The notes below the pieces were generated by a model. The model ran no database searches, was not told the DNA's origin, and saw only the letters and a list, made by a program, of their open reading frames with translations. From Chitinophaga barathri (GTDB lineage Bacteria; Bacteroidota; Bacteroidia; Chitinophagales; Chitinophagaceae), in assembly GCF_003807585.1 (NCBI RefSeq), contig NZ_RMBX01000015.1, forward strand, positions 62,001 through 126,000: 64,000 bases of DNA, read 5' to 3'. How positions within the stretch are numbered: the first letter of the stretch is position 1; every line of letters starts with the position of its first letter. The position numbers were made by a program, and so were the translations under genes. Positions 8,641 through 16,859 of this stretch are shown here, piece after piece.

Positions 8641-9522
8641 ATGAAGAAACCCATTACAACCATCCTTGCGGCCACCGCGTTACTGGCTGCGGGTATAGAA
8701 ACCAGGGCCCAGCAGTCCGGCGTGATAGAATACGAAGTGACCATGCGGATGGAGGCCGGGCAAATGAGGGTAGTGACCTACAGCGCAGCCGGCGGCAGAA
8801 GCGAAGGCGCCCCGGAGGGGATGCCCGATTTACCCAACCTGATAACTTCAAAACAAACCCTGACCTTTTCCGGCGGTAAGGGGAAACTGGAAACAGAAGG
8901 CGGCGGCGGGCCAAGGATGATGATGATGGGAGGCCCGGCGGGCACGGTATCTGACCGTAGCAACACCGTTGTTGCCAGCTCCGGCGCGGTCCCGGTGGGG
9001 GCAGCGGGGCGGGGAGGCCGTCCGTTTACTGCTAATGCACTGCGCCCCCCTGTCAGTAACACGACGTATATTGATCTTGAAAACCGCAAGTACCTGGACG
9101 TATCGGAAGAGCGGAAGGACAGCGTAGTGGAAAACATCTGGTATTCGGAAGAAAACTATAAAGAGACACCGGATTTCAAAACCTCCGGGAAAACGAAAAA
9201 GATCGCGGGTTATAGCTGCAAACGCGCCACCGTTAACCAGGGAGACGAGCAGTTTGTGCTCTGGTACACCACAGAGATCCCCGTGTCTTTCTCGCCTGTA
9301 AACGGCGTGTTGCCGGAAAAGGGAGTCGTACTGTCCATTGAAAGCAGCAAACGCTCCTACATTGCTAAAAAAATAGAGTTAAAGCCCATTGCGGAAACGG
9401 AGGTAAGCCTGCCTGCCACGGCTCAGAAACTAACAGCGGCCGAACTGAAAGAGAAAAGAAGGTCCATCATGGAAAAGTGGCACAACGAACAATTCAAAAA
9501 AATGCAGCAACAAATGCAATAG
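8641..9522 (+). CDS. GLPGLI family secreted protein
   Basis: A 293-residue exported protein with a signal peptide (residues 1-23, ending ETRAQQ) and the GLPGLI-family layout: SGVIEYEVTMRM at the start, a Gly/Met-rich low-complexity insert near residues 85-110 and another around 120, then WYSEENYKETPDFKTSGKTKKIAGYSCKRATV and a C-terminal Lys/Gln-rich tail. The name-giving GLPGLI motif is degenerate here (NGVLPEKGVVLSIES). Members usually accompany TonB-receptor-like genes in Bacteroidota; their molecular function is unknown. The outer-membrane barrel gene follows 150 bp downstream, consistent with a joint envelope role. Confidence 0.85.
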   Translation: MKKPITTILAATALLAAGIETRAQQSGVIEYEVTMRMEAGQMRVVTYSAAGGRSEGAPEGMPDLPNLITSKQTLTFSGGKGKLETEGGGGPRMMMMGGPAGTVSDRSNTVVASSGAVPVGAAGRGGRPFTANALRPPVSNTTYIDLENRKYLDVSEERKDSVVENIWYSEENYKETPDFKTSGKTKKIAGYSCKRATVNQGDEQFVLWYTTEIPVSFSPVNGVLPEKGVVLSIESSKRSYIAKKIELKPIAETEVSLPATAQKLTAAELKEKRRSIMEKWHNEQFKKMQQQMQ

Positions 9523-9565
9523 ACCCGGTTAAACCCCCCTTATGAAACCGAGCATGATAAATTTC

Positions 9566-9621
9566 CCCACATAGGAACATGCGAAGCACGCATGAGCTTC
9601 CTTTAAGAGACAATATGTGGG
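9566..9621 (+). promoter_or_regulatory. Nested hairpin in the spacer before the outer-membrane barrel gene
   Basis: Outer stem CCCACATA (9566-9573) with TATGTGGG (9614-9621). Inside it GGAA (9574-9577) pairs with TTCC (9598-9601) and CATGCG (9578-9583) with CGCATG (9589-9594) around a 5-nt loop. It lies about 50 bp before the chosen start codon. No T-tract follows, so it looks more like an RNA processing or translational control element than a simple terminator. Confidence 0.55.
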
Positions 9622-9672
9622 CGGATAATGTTTATGCGAGGTTCCATCCGACCTTTAAAAGAGACAAACAGG

Positions 9673-12402
9673 ATGAAACAACGCTTACTTTTAACCCTGG
9701 TGGCCCTGATAGCCATCGGAACCATTGCCAAGGCACAGCAGAAAGAAAATAAGATCACAGGCAAAATAGCGGATCAATCCAATAAAGAGGCTTTACCGAA
9801 TGCTGCGGTAGCCTTGCTGGAACGAAAGGATTCAAGCGTTTACACGACCGTGGTGGCGGACGCAAAGGGAGCTTTTGCCTTTACCGGTTCCAAACCCGGG
9901 GAGTATTTCCTGGTGGTATCCTATATGGGCTTTAAGCAGCTTTCGCGGCGTATAGACGTGAAAGACACCACTGCGCTGATAGAGCTGGGCACGCTCGGCA
10001 TGGTACGCACAGGGCTCAATCTGAACGAAGTGGAGATCGTAGATGTGGCGCCGCCCATCCGTATCAAGGAAGATACCATTGAGTTCAACGCGGGATCTTT
10101 TAAAACCAGGGAAAACGCGGTGGTGGAGGATCTGCTGAAAAAGCTGCCGGGCGTGCAGGTGGATAAGGACGGTACGATCAAAGCCAATGGCGAGACGATA
10201 AAAAAAGTGCTGGTGGACGGGAAACCCTTCTTTGGCAATGACCCCAAAATGGCCACCCGCAACCTTCCGGCGGATATCATCGACAAGATACAGGTGATCA
10301 ACCAGAAAAGCGAACAATCCCAGTTCACCGGTATTGCGGACGGAGAGATTGAAAAAACGCTGAACCTGACTGTGAAGCAGGAAAAAAAGAAAGGTTTCTT
10401 CGGGCGGGGAAGCGTTGGTTATGGCACAAACGACCGTTACCAGGCCGGCCTTACCTTCAACCGCTTCCGGGAAACGCAGCAGCTCTCCGTTTTGGGCAGT
10501 ACCAACAATGTGAATGCGCCGGGCTTTGCTGTGGGGGAAGTAAGAGGTGGCCAGGGGACCGGTCTTACCAAAAGCTGGAACGGCGGTCTCAATTATAGTG
10601 ACGAGCTTTTTAAAGGGATGCGCCTGAATGCGAGCTATTTTGCCGATAAAAAGGATTCCGAAAATGAAACGGTCAGCGAACGCCAGAACATCTTCCGCCC
10701 GGATTCTTCCTCCTACGTCAATAACTTCAACAACTCCCTGTCCGATATGGTGAACCACCGTGTTTTTATGCGGATGGATTACCAGATAGATTCGAGCCAT
10801 TCCCTGCTGGTAACGCCTATGTTCGCCTATTCCACCGGCGGGGACGCTTCGGAATCGCGGAGTACTACTATGAACAATGCGAAGGATACGGTGAACAGCA
10901 GCCGCAACCGTTCGCTGACTACCTCCAATACGCCAAACTTCAGCACACAGGCGCTTTTCAGGAAAAAGTTCGATAAAAAAGGAAGAACGCTCAGCGCCAA
11001 TCTCACCTACGGGTTCAACAGTTCGGAACGGGAATCCATCAACCAGTCTTTTATTGACTTCAGGGATGGAACCAACCAAAGGCTGGATACCGTGGATCAG
11101 AAGGTAGTCCAGGAAAGCAGCAGCCGCAAGGCCGGGGTCAGGGTGAGCTACACGGAGCCCGTATTCCGGGACCGGTTCCTGGAGATCAATTATGGATATA
11201 ATTACACATTCAATTCCAACGACCGTCATACGTACGACAAGTCCAAAACCGGGGATATCTATGATGTAACGGTAGACAGCCTGACGAACCTCTTCGAAAA
11301 TGTATCCAGCAACCACCAGGCCGGCATCAGCCTGATGACCCAGAAGCTGCGCTACAATTATACGATCGGCCTGAACGTCCAGCAAAACAGCCTCAACAGC
11401 GACAACCTGACAAAAGGCGATAATATCCACCAGGAAACCTGGAACGTCTCTCCGCTGGCTGTCCTGAATTACAATTTCAGCGCGAGCAAACGGCTCACGT
11501 TTAACTACAGGGGCCAGACGCAACAACCCTCGCTGGAACAATTACAGCCTGTGCCGGATATCTCGAACCCTTTACTGGTAAGGGAAGGCAACCCTGACCT
11601 AAAACCGTCCTTCAACAATAACTTTTCCCTGAGCTTTAATGACTATGTTCATGAAACCATGCGGAGCCTATTCGCGTCGGTTAACGGCACCTTTACACTG
11701 AACAGGATCGTAAATGCCAATACCATTACAAAGGAAGGGATACAGATCATCAAGCCCATCAACGTAAACGGTTCTTATAACCTTAGTGGCTACCTGGTGA
11801 ACGGATTAGCACTGAACAGGAAGCAGAAATCGTATCTGAACACCAATACGGTTATAACCTACAACCGCGATATCAGCTTTGTAAACGGCCGGGAAAACAT
11901 CACCAGTAACCTCAACCTCGGTCAAGGCGTGAATGTGAACTGGATCTATAAGGAACTGTTTGATGTAGTTGCCGGGGGAAATGTGAATTATAACAGCGTC
12001 CGTTTTTCAGAGAATAAAACGAATAACACGAACTATTTCAACTATACACTTACCCTGGATTTTAACGTGAACCTGCCGTTGGGATTCATTGTCGGGGGAG
12101 ACCTGGATTACATAGCCAATACCGGCCGGGGAGAAGGGTTTAACAACCAGTTTACGATGGTGAACGGGTTTGTATCCAAAACGGTATTCAGCAAAAAGCA
12201 GGGCCTGCTGAAGTTCCAGGTGTTCGATCTGCTAAACCAGAACGTGAGCGTGAACCGTACTGTGATGGACAATTATATTGAAGACACACGGAGCATGGTG
12301 CTGAACCGTTATTTCATGTTGAGCTTTTCTTACTTCCTGAACCGCTTTGGCGGTAAGTCCGCAGCCATGGGCAGAGCGGGCAAGGCGGTTCCTGCCTTCT
12401 GA
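9673..12402 (+). CDS. Outer-membrane beta-barrel protein with carboxypeptidase-regulatory-like and plug domains
   Basis: A 909-residue outer-membrane protein. The start at 9673 gives a clean signal peptide (MKQRLLLTLVALIAIGTIAKAQ); an upstream in-frame ATG at 9628 would spoil it. Domains in order: carboxypeptidase-D-like regulatory domain (residues about 25-105, ITGKIADQSNKEALPNAAV), a TonB-receptor-type plug (FKTRENAVVEDLLKKLPGVQVD, VLVDGKPFFGNDP), then a large beta-barrel full of alternating aromatic strands, ending NRYFMLSFSYFLNRFGG. This matches the outer-membrane beta-barrel family of Bacteroidota rather than SusC; no SusD gene is adjacent. The substrate is unknown. The neighbouring GLPGLI gene and two-component pair suggest a regulated envelope unit. 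Confidence 0.9.
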   Translation: MKQRLLLTLVALIAIGTIAKAQQKENKITGKIADQSNKEALPNAAVALLERKDSSVYTTVVADAKGAFAFTGSKPGEYFLVVSYMGFKQLSRRIDVKDTTALIELGTLGMVRTGLNLNEVEIVDVAPPIRIKEDTIEFNAGSFKTRENAVVEDLLKKLPGVQVDKDGTIKANGETIKKVLVDGKPFFGNDPKMATRNLPADIIDKIQVINQKSEQSQFTGIADGEIEKTLNLTVKQEKKKGFFGRGSVGYGTNDRYQAGLTFNRFRETQQLSVLGSTNNVNAPGFAVGEVRGGQGTGLTKSWNGGLNYSDELFKGMRLNASYFADKKDSENETVSERQNIFRPDSSSYVNNFNNSLSDMVNHRVFMRMDYQIDSSHSLLVTPMFAYSTGGDASESRSTTMNNAKDTVNSSRNRSLTTSNTPNFSTQALFRKKFDKKGRTLSANLTYGFNSSERESINQSFIDFRDGTNQRLDTVDQKVVQESSSRKAGVRVSYTEPVFRDRFLEINYGYNYTFNSNDRHTYDKSKTGDIYDVTVDSLTNLFENVSSNHQAGISLMTQKLRYNYTIGLNVQQNSLNSDNLTKGDNIHQETWNVSPLAVLNYNFSASKRLTFNYRGQTQQPSLEQLQPVPDISNPLLVREGNPDLKPSFNNNFSLSFNDYVHETMRSLFASVNGTFTLNRIVNANTITKEGIQIIKPINVNGSYNLSGYLVNGLALNRKQKSYLNTNTVITYNRDISFVNGRENITSNLNLGQGVNVNWIYKELFDVVAGGNVNYNSVRFSENKTNNTNYFNYTLTLDFNVNLPLGFIVGGDLDYIANTGRGEGFNNQFTMVNGFVSKTVFSKKQGLLKFQVFDLLNQNVSVNRTVMDNYIEDTRSMVLNRYFMLSFSYFLNRFGGKSAAMGRAGKAVPAF

Positions 12403-12417
12403 TCGGGGGTTAACGGG

Positions 12418-12726
12418 TTATTGGCCGTTGATGACCCTCTTTTTCTGGTTCGCCGTCCATTGCTGGGTGATATACACCACGAAGCGGCTGATGGTAAATG
12501 TGGGGATGAAGTCCAGCCCGGGGAACAATTCCTCGATAAAGTTGAACACACCGCCGAATGCGCCCAGCGGCCCGCCGAACATCCGGTAAAAGATGATGGC
12601 CGAAATAGGCGCCCAAACCACGTCGCTCACTTCGCCCAGCAACGGCACCGCATAGCTGGCCAGACCAATCAGGTCCATCAGGAGGCACATCGTTAAACTG
12701 GGAGTAGTTTTCCTTTCCATACTCAC
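12418..12726 (-). CDS. Small membrane protein of unknown function
   Basis: A 102-residue protein, not recognised. Two or three hydrophobic segments are visible: SLTMCLLMDLIGLASYAVPLL (residues 10-30), VVWAPISAIIFYRMFGGPLG and a C-terminal amphipathic stretch ISRFVVYITQQW, with a basic tail. It lies convergent to the barrel gene (16 bp gap). The pattern (Met-rich start, Pro/Gly-containing helices, short loops) suggests a compact inner-membrane protein. ATG codons at 12726 and 12720 are both possible starts. Confidence 0.7.
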   Translation of the reverse strand: MSMERKTTPSLTMCLLMDLIGLASYAVPLLGEVSDVVWAPISAIIFYRMFGGPLGAFGGVFNFIEELFPGLDFIPTFTISRFVVYITQQWTANQKKRVINGQ

Positions 12727-12780
12727 TTGCTTTTGTATATATAATCAAATAACCTACCAAAATGTTACTGACACCGGGGA

Positions 12781-12818
12781 CACTTTCCGGGAAAACGATG
12801 GCGAAATTCCCGGGAGTG
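12781..12818. repeat. Imperfect inverted repeat in the 12727-12953 spacer
   Basis: CCGGGAA (12787-12793) and TTCCCGG (12807-12813) form a 7-bp stem, extended by CACT/AGTG at 12781-12784 and 12815-12818. It lies between divergent genes; an operator or a structured leader are both possible. Confidence 0.4.
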
Positions 12819-12953
12819 CTTACCAGTAAAGGGTTTCGGTACGAACCGCATTGGTCAGGTATTTACCCGGAATATCAAAAAAACGTACTTTCCTCCCTAC
12901 TTGCATTTGGCGGGGATTTCGAGTAAATTCACCACCGGTAAAACCGTCACGTT

Positions 12954-13847
12954 ATGGCAACCCATTCTTCCCGCAGAGATGCGATCAAAAAAGTAGCAAC
13001 TATGGCACTGGCAGGCACCGCCCTTTCCTCACTTACATCCCGTGTATCCGCGCACGAACAGGCGTTGGACGACAAACTCAAAGGCAAGATCAGGCATTCC
13101 GTATGCGCCTGGTGTTATGGAGACATCCCCCTGGAAGACCTTTGTAAGGCCGCGAATAATATAGGGATACAGAGCATCGACCTGGTGAGCCCCAAAGACT
13201 TCGATCTTATTAAAAGATACGGCCTCACGAGCGCCATGGTTTCCTCCAACAGCAAAGAATGGGGCATTACCCGCGGCTGGAACCGGAAAGAACATCACGG
13301 CCAGCTGGTAGATTATTTCAAACCGATGATCGATGCGACGGCCGCCGCCGGCTTCAGCAACCTGATCTGTTTCTCCGGCAACCGCGAAGGGCTTGACGAT
13401 CAGCAGGGTATAGAAAACTGCGCGGAAGGCCTCAAAAAGATAATCAGCTACGCCGAAAAGAAAAAGGTGACCCTGGTAATGGAACTGCTGAACAGCAAAG
13501 TGGATCACGCGGATTACCAGTGCGACCATACCGCCTGGGGCGTGGAGCTCTGCAAAGCGGTAGGTTCGGACAGCTTCAAGTTACTTTACGACATCTACCA
13601 TATGCAGATCATGGAAGGAGACGTGATCCGCACCATCCGCGAAAACCAGCAATACATCGCCCATTACCACACGGGCGGCGTACCGGGCAGGCACGAAATA
13701 GACGAAACCCAGGAACTGTATTATCCCGCCATCATGCAGGCGGTGCTGGATACCGGTTTTAAAGGTTTTGTAGCGCAGGAGTTTGTACCCAAAAGAGCGG
13801 ACAAGCTGGCATCCCTGAAGCAGGGCGTGCTGATCTGCGACGTGTAA
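12954..13847 (+). CDS. Tat-exported sugar isomerase-like TIM-barrel protein (hydroxypyruvate isomerase family)
   Basis: A 297-residue protein with a twin-arginine signal (SSRRDAIKKVATMALAGTA, residues about 6-24), so it is exported folded. The mature part is an AP-endonuclease-2 / xylose-isomerase-like TIM barrel: MELLNSKVDH carries the metal-ligand Glu, YDIYHMQIMEGD an Asp/His pair, and FVAQEFVP a C-terminal Glu. This arrangement matches hydroxypyruvate isomerase-like sugar epimerases. The substrate cannot be told from sequence. It stands alone between a divergent membrane protein and a convergent acetyltransferase gene, which ends 3 bp from it. Confidence 0.85.
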   Translation: MATHSSRRDAIKKVATMALAGTALSSLTSRVSAHEQALDDKLKGKIRHSVCAWCYGDIPLEDLCKAANNIGIQSIDLVSPKDFDLIKRYGLTSAMVSSNSKEWGITRGWNRKEHHGQLVDYFKPMIDATAAAGFSNLICFSGNREGLDDQQGIENCAEGLKKIISYAEKKKVTLVMELLNSKVDHADYQCDHTAWGVELCKAVGSDSFKLLYDIYHMQIMEGDVIRTIRENQQYIAHYHTGGVPGRHEIDETQELYYPAIMQAVLDTGFKGFVAQEFVPKRADKLASLKQGVLICDV

Positions 13848-13850
13848 CGA

Positions 13851-14396
13851 TCAATGATATTTCCAGTCTTTACGAAGCATCCCCATCACGACCATGTCCA
13901 CATACTGGCCGTGTAGCTTAGCACTCTGGCGGAGAATGCCTTCTTTGGCAAACCCCAGCTTGATGGGGATCTGTGCGCTTTTTTCGTTCTGCAGCACAAA
14001 CCTTATCTCCACCTTATTCAGCCGCAGGGCGGCAAAGGCATAACTGATCAGGGTTTTGCAGGAGGCCGTAACGATACCTTTCCCCTGCATATCCGTTGTG
14101 ATCCAGTAGCCGATCTCGGCCCTTTGCAGCGCATGGTCCCAGTCGTGGAGGTCTATCACCCCGCACAATACATCGTTGTACCACATGCCGAAAGCAATGG
14201 CATCCTGCTCTTCCGCTTTACGTTTCATCAGCTCAATAAAACGGAGGGAATGGTCTTCTGTAGTATTATAATCCACCCAGGGCAGATATTTGCGCAGGGT
14301 TTTGCGGGAGCGGCTGATCAGCTGGAAAAGCGAAGGAGCGTTTTCGGGCTGCAGCTGGCGGAGAATGATCGTATCGTTTACAGGCAGTTCTAGCAT
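13851..14396 (-). CDS. GNAT-family N-acetyltransferase (RimJ/RimL type)
   Basis: A 181-residue acetyltransferase of the RimJ/RimL/SpeG-like branch. Visible marks are RQLQPENAPSLFQLI near the N-terminus, IAFGMWYNDVLCGVIDLHDWD, EIGYWITTDMQGKGIVTASCKTLISYAF (acetyl-CoA-binding loop with QGKG) and the VEIRFVLQNEKSAQIPIKLGF strand-loop, where Asn/Lys replace the usual N-x-x-S. It uses acetyl-CoA to modify an amine, perhaps a protein N-terminus; the acceptor is unknown. The stop codon lies 3 bp from that of the convergent upstream gene. Confidence 0.9.
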   Translation of the reverse strand: MLELPVNDTIILRQLQPENAPSLFQLISRSRKTLRKYLPWVDYNTTEDHSLRFIELMKRKAEEQDAIAFGMWYNDVLCGVIDLHDWDHALQRAEIGYWITTDMQGKGIVTASCKTLISYAFAALRLNKVEIRFVLQNEKSAQIPIKLGFAKEGILRQSAKLHGQYVDMVVMGMLRKDWKYH

Positions 14397-14436
14397 AAGT
14401 CGGGCCGGTAAACATATAAAAACTCTCTAAAAACAC

Positions 14437-14472
14437 CAACAGGCAACCCACCCGGAGGCAGATTACCTGTTG
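14437..14472 (-). terminator. Possible terminator after the DUF4136-like lipoprotein gene
   Basis: CCTGTTG (14466-14472) and CAACAGG (14437-14443) form a 7-bp stem on the minus strand, followed by GTGTTTTTAG. The loop is long (22 nt), so confidence is modest. Confidence 0.4.
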
Positions 14473-14498
14473 ACTTTGATTATGACGGTACTGTACTA

Positions 14499-15146
14499 CT
14501 AACGTTTGGAGATGAGCTGCTGCTTCGTCATATCCTTTACCACCTGCTGGCTGTATACAACGGCCATTCTCGCGGCGGACGAAGGATCGAAGGTTTCCGT
14601 TTGCACGGAATAAAGCAGCTGCTTATCCTTCAGGTTATAGAGGTTGCTCTCCAGGAAGTATTTCGTGTTCGTGGTGTAATACCCCGGCTCGTAAATACGG
14701 CTGTACATCGAGCTGTAATAGGGCCAGAAACGGCCATAATACATCGGGAACGGGCGGTAAAAACCTCCTCCGGGCACGTAATTCTTCTCTTTGGATTTGT
14801 CCAGCATCACGATGGTCAGTACCTGGTCTGCATCGCTTCTGCGGATCTTGTTCATGGCTTTTTGTTCATTGAGGCCTTTGAGTGCGTGAGGACCGAACTC
14901 TGTATAGGAAGAAACGGCGTTATACCCTTTCTGCCTGAGCGCGGCCACCATTTCCTTTTCCATACTGCCCCTCAGGCTGCCCTCGCGGTCGCTCACCAGC
15001 GCCATTACGAGGATCTTCTGATCGGCGGGTATTGACACTTCCGGCTCTTTCCAGGAGGAAGTCACCTTTGTGCCGGAACAGGATGCAAGGAACAACACCA
15101 GCCCTGAAAGCATCCCTACGGTTAAAAATCTCATCTTATTCTTCAT
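14499..15146 (-). CDS. Lipoprotein, DUF4136-like
   Basis: A 215-residue lipoprotein when started at 15146 (MKNKMRFLTVGML); the longer frame to 15203 adds 19 residues that break the signal peptide. The lipobox is LFLASC near residue 24. After it comes SGTKVTSSWKEPE, the usual first strand of DUF4136-like lipoproteins, then an alpha/beta region (KILVMALVSDREGSLRGSMEKEMVAALRQKGYNAV) and an unusual Tyr/Pro/Phe-rich insert (PFPMYYGRFWPYYSSMYS) around residue 135. It is probably anchored in the envelope; function unknown. A 468-bp intergenic region with an 11-bp repeat array lies upstream. Confidence 0.8.
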   Translation of the reverse strand: MKNKMRFLTVGMLSGLVLFLASCSGTKVTSSWKEPEVSIPADQKILVMALVSDREGSLRGSMEKEMVAALRQKGYNAVSSYTEFGPHALKGLNEQKAMNKIRRSDADQVLTIVMLDKSKEKNYVPGGGFYRPFPMYYGRFWPYYSSMYSRIYEPGYYTTNTKYFLESNLYNLKDKQLLYSVQTETFDPSSAARMAVVYSQQVVKDMTKQQLISKR

Positions 15147-15295
15147 AGCTCCAGTGTTTATATTCTTTAGACGGCAAACAGGGTGCAAAAGATACATGGA
15201 CATATGCTATTTAACATAACTTTTGGGCAACTGTTAAAGAATTGAAAACGAGGGAGATATTTCCCCATGATTTATCCCCGGGAAGAAAACGGCCG

Positions 15296-15438
15296 CATGG
15301 ATCGCTGGCTGAATACCGCCGGGTTGCCCATATATCGCTGCTGCAAGGATACCGGGTGGTTATAGGATCGCTATAGGATCACTAATGGAATATTGCTCTT
15401 AATGTGGACATAAGGTGGAGATGAGGTGGACTTGATGC
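15296..15438. repeat. Degenerate 11-bp tandem repeat array A (about 13 units)
   Basis: Successive 11-mers from 15296 show a common phase. The clearest are ATAGGATCGCT (15362-15372) and ATAGGATCACT (15373-15383), then GGACATAAGGT, GGAGATGAGGT and GGACTTGATGC (15406-15438). A 33-bp higher-order period is visible too: the string ATCGCT recurs at 15301, 15334 and 15367. Stops interrupt the translations, so it is not a coding repeat. Confidence 0.6.
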
Positions 15439-15560
15439 GCAGAACATGTTGTTTATCAATAGGTTGAAAAAGTGTCGTTTGTGGGTGTAAAACCAGGTAA
15501 CGACTAATTATCAATATTTTAAATCAAAATGAAATAACTTTTTTTCGGGTAATTTACTAT

Positions 15561-15594
15561 AAAAGAAAGGCCGTCTCACAGGAGACGGCCTTTC
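15561..15594 (-). terminator. Strong hairpin terminator of mqnC
   Basis: A perfect 13-bp stem, GAAAGGCCGTCTC (15565-15577) with GAGACGGCCTTTC (15582-15594), 4-nt loop, followed on the minus strand by TTTT (15561-15564). It lies 21 bp after the mqnC stop codon. Confidence 0.9.
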
Positions 15595-15614
15595 GTATAA
15601 ACCGGTAAAGATTA

Positions 15615-16739
15615 TCAGTAATTGATCACCTGCTCCTCTATCTGCTGCGGGATCTCGCGGAACTGGTACAGCTGGTTGCGCAGCTGCGGCTCAAATCCCG
15701 CTTCGCGGATAGCATCCTGGATGCTGCGGTAAGTAAAGCGGTGCGGCGCTCCCGCGGCACTCACCACGTTCTCTTCGATCATGATAGACCCGAAGTCGTT
15801 CGCGCCCGCATGCAGGCAAAGCTGTGCGACAGACTTGCCCACGGTGAGCCAGGAAGCCTGTATGTTCTTAACATTCGGCAGCATGACGCGGCTCATGGCG
15901 ATCATACGGATATATTCCTCTGAAGTGGTCATGTTATGTACGCCGCGGATGCGCGCCAGCAGGGTATCCACATCCTGGAAAGTCCAGGGGATGAAGGCGG
16001 TGAAGCCATAATGCCCTTCCGGTTTTTCGCTCTGTACCTGGCGGATGGCCACGAGGTGTTCAAACCTTTCCAGCACGGTTTCCACATGTCCGAACATCAT
16101 GGTGGCGGAAGAGGCGATATTCAGCTTATGCGCTGCCCGCATTACGTCCAGCCATTCCTGCGCGCCGCATTTGCCTTTTGAGATCAGGCGGCGTACGCGG
16201 TCGTTGAGTATCTCGGCGCCGGCGCCGGGCAGGCTGTCCATACCCGCTTTCTGCAAAGCGCGCAGCACTTCGATGTGCGTGCTTTTTTCCAGCTTGGTAA
16301 CGTGCGCTACTTCGGGAGGGCCGAGGGTATGAAGACGAAGCTCAGGGTAAAGGGATTTTAATTCGGAGAAAAGGTCGGTGTAGAATTTCAGGCCCAGTTC
16401 CGGGTGATGCCCGCCCTGCAACAGCAGCTGGTCACCCCCGTATTTCAGCGTTTCTTCGATCTTCACTTTGTATTCCTCAATGCCGGTGATATAGGCATCT
16501 TTGTGACCGGGAATGCGGTAGAAATTGCAGAATTTACAGTTGGCCGTACATACGTTGGTCGTGTTCACATTCCGGTCAATCTGCCAGGTAACCTTGCCAT
16601 GCGGCACCTGCTGCTTCCTTAGCTCATTGGCGATCTCCATCAGTTCGGCCAGCGGGGCATTTTCAAACATAAACACTCCTTCCTCCGCCGTCAGAAACCC
16701 GAACTCCTGCGCCTTTTTGTATAAGTCCTGTAATTGCAT
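15615..16739 (-). CDS. mqnC: Cyclic dehypoxanthinyl futalosine synthase
   Basis: A 374-residue radical-SAM enzyme of the futalosine route to menaquinone; it cyclises dehypoxanthine futalosine. The cluster motif is C64-x3-C68-x2-C71 (NVCTANCKFCNF). Other marks are LLQGGHHPELG, HTLGPPEV, DSLPGAGAEIL and HAGANDFGSIMIEENV, all typical of MqnC/MqnE and best fitting MqnC. The frame is open to 16883, but 16739 is preferred: it gives the family start MQLQDLYKKA, and a -7 element (16748-16755) lies directly before it, which excludes the longer start. No other menaquinone gene is in the window. A strong terminator follows. Confidence 0.93.
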   Translation of the reverse strand: MQLQDLYKKAQEFGFLTAEEGVFMFENAPLAELMEIANELRKQQVPHGKVTWQIDRNVNTTNVCTANCKFCNFYRIPGHKDAYITGIEEYKVKIEETLKYGGDQLLLQGGHHPELGLKFYTDLFSELKSLYPELRLHTLGPPEVAHVTKLEKSTHIEVLRALQKAGMDSLPGAGAEILNDRVRRLISKGKCGAQEWLDVMRAAHKLNIASSATMMFGHVETVLERFEHLVAIRQVQSEKPEGHYGFTAFIPWTFQDVDTLLARIRGVHNMTTSEEYIRMIAMSRVMLPNVKNIQASWLTVGKSVAQLCLHAGANDFGSIMIEENVVSAAGAPHRFTYRSIQDAIREAGFEPQLRNQLYQFREIPQQIEEQVINY

Positions 16740-16747
16740 CTTGCAAA

Positions 16748-16755
16748 CAAAGGTA
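16748..16755 (-). promoter_or_regulatory. -7 promoter element of mqnC
   Basis: TACCTTTG on the minus strand matches TAnnTTTG and ends 9 bp before the mqnC ATG (16739). No clear TTTG lies 20 bp upstream. The short or absent leader is common in Bacteroidota. Confidence 0.5.
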
Positions 16756-16859
16756 GGGTATCCGGAGAATTTATTTTGCCGCTTGTACCAATTAGATGAA
16801 GGCGGTTTGACCAGAAATGTTAAATTTAGGTAAACACCGATGCATAGCATCTTTTGATT

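Larger units (their letters stand above)
15147..15614. other. Long intergenic region upstream of the lipoprotein gene
   Basis: 468 bp without a credible gene. It holds the upstream region of the minus-strand lipoprotein gene near 15147-15240, an 11-bp-period repeat array (15296-15438), an AT-rich stretch (about 15440-15560) and the mqnC terminator (15561-15594). No conserved RNA was recognised. Confidence 0.6.

Noticed and set aside
9832..11541. Long minus-strand ORF (569 codons) inside the outer-membrane barrel gene
   Set aside because: It lies fully opposite a protein with clear signal peptide, plug and barrel; its translation shows no recognisable domain. Shadow frame.
15296..15438. 11-bp array as a decayed repeat protein gene (11 codons x 33 bp)
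   Set aside because: One frame gives a loose 11-residue repeat at first, but stop codons break it soon; no start codon or downstream frame.
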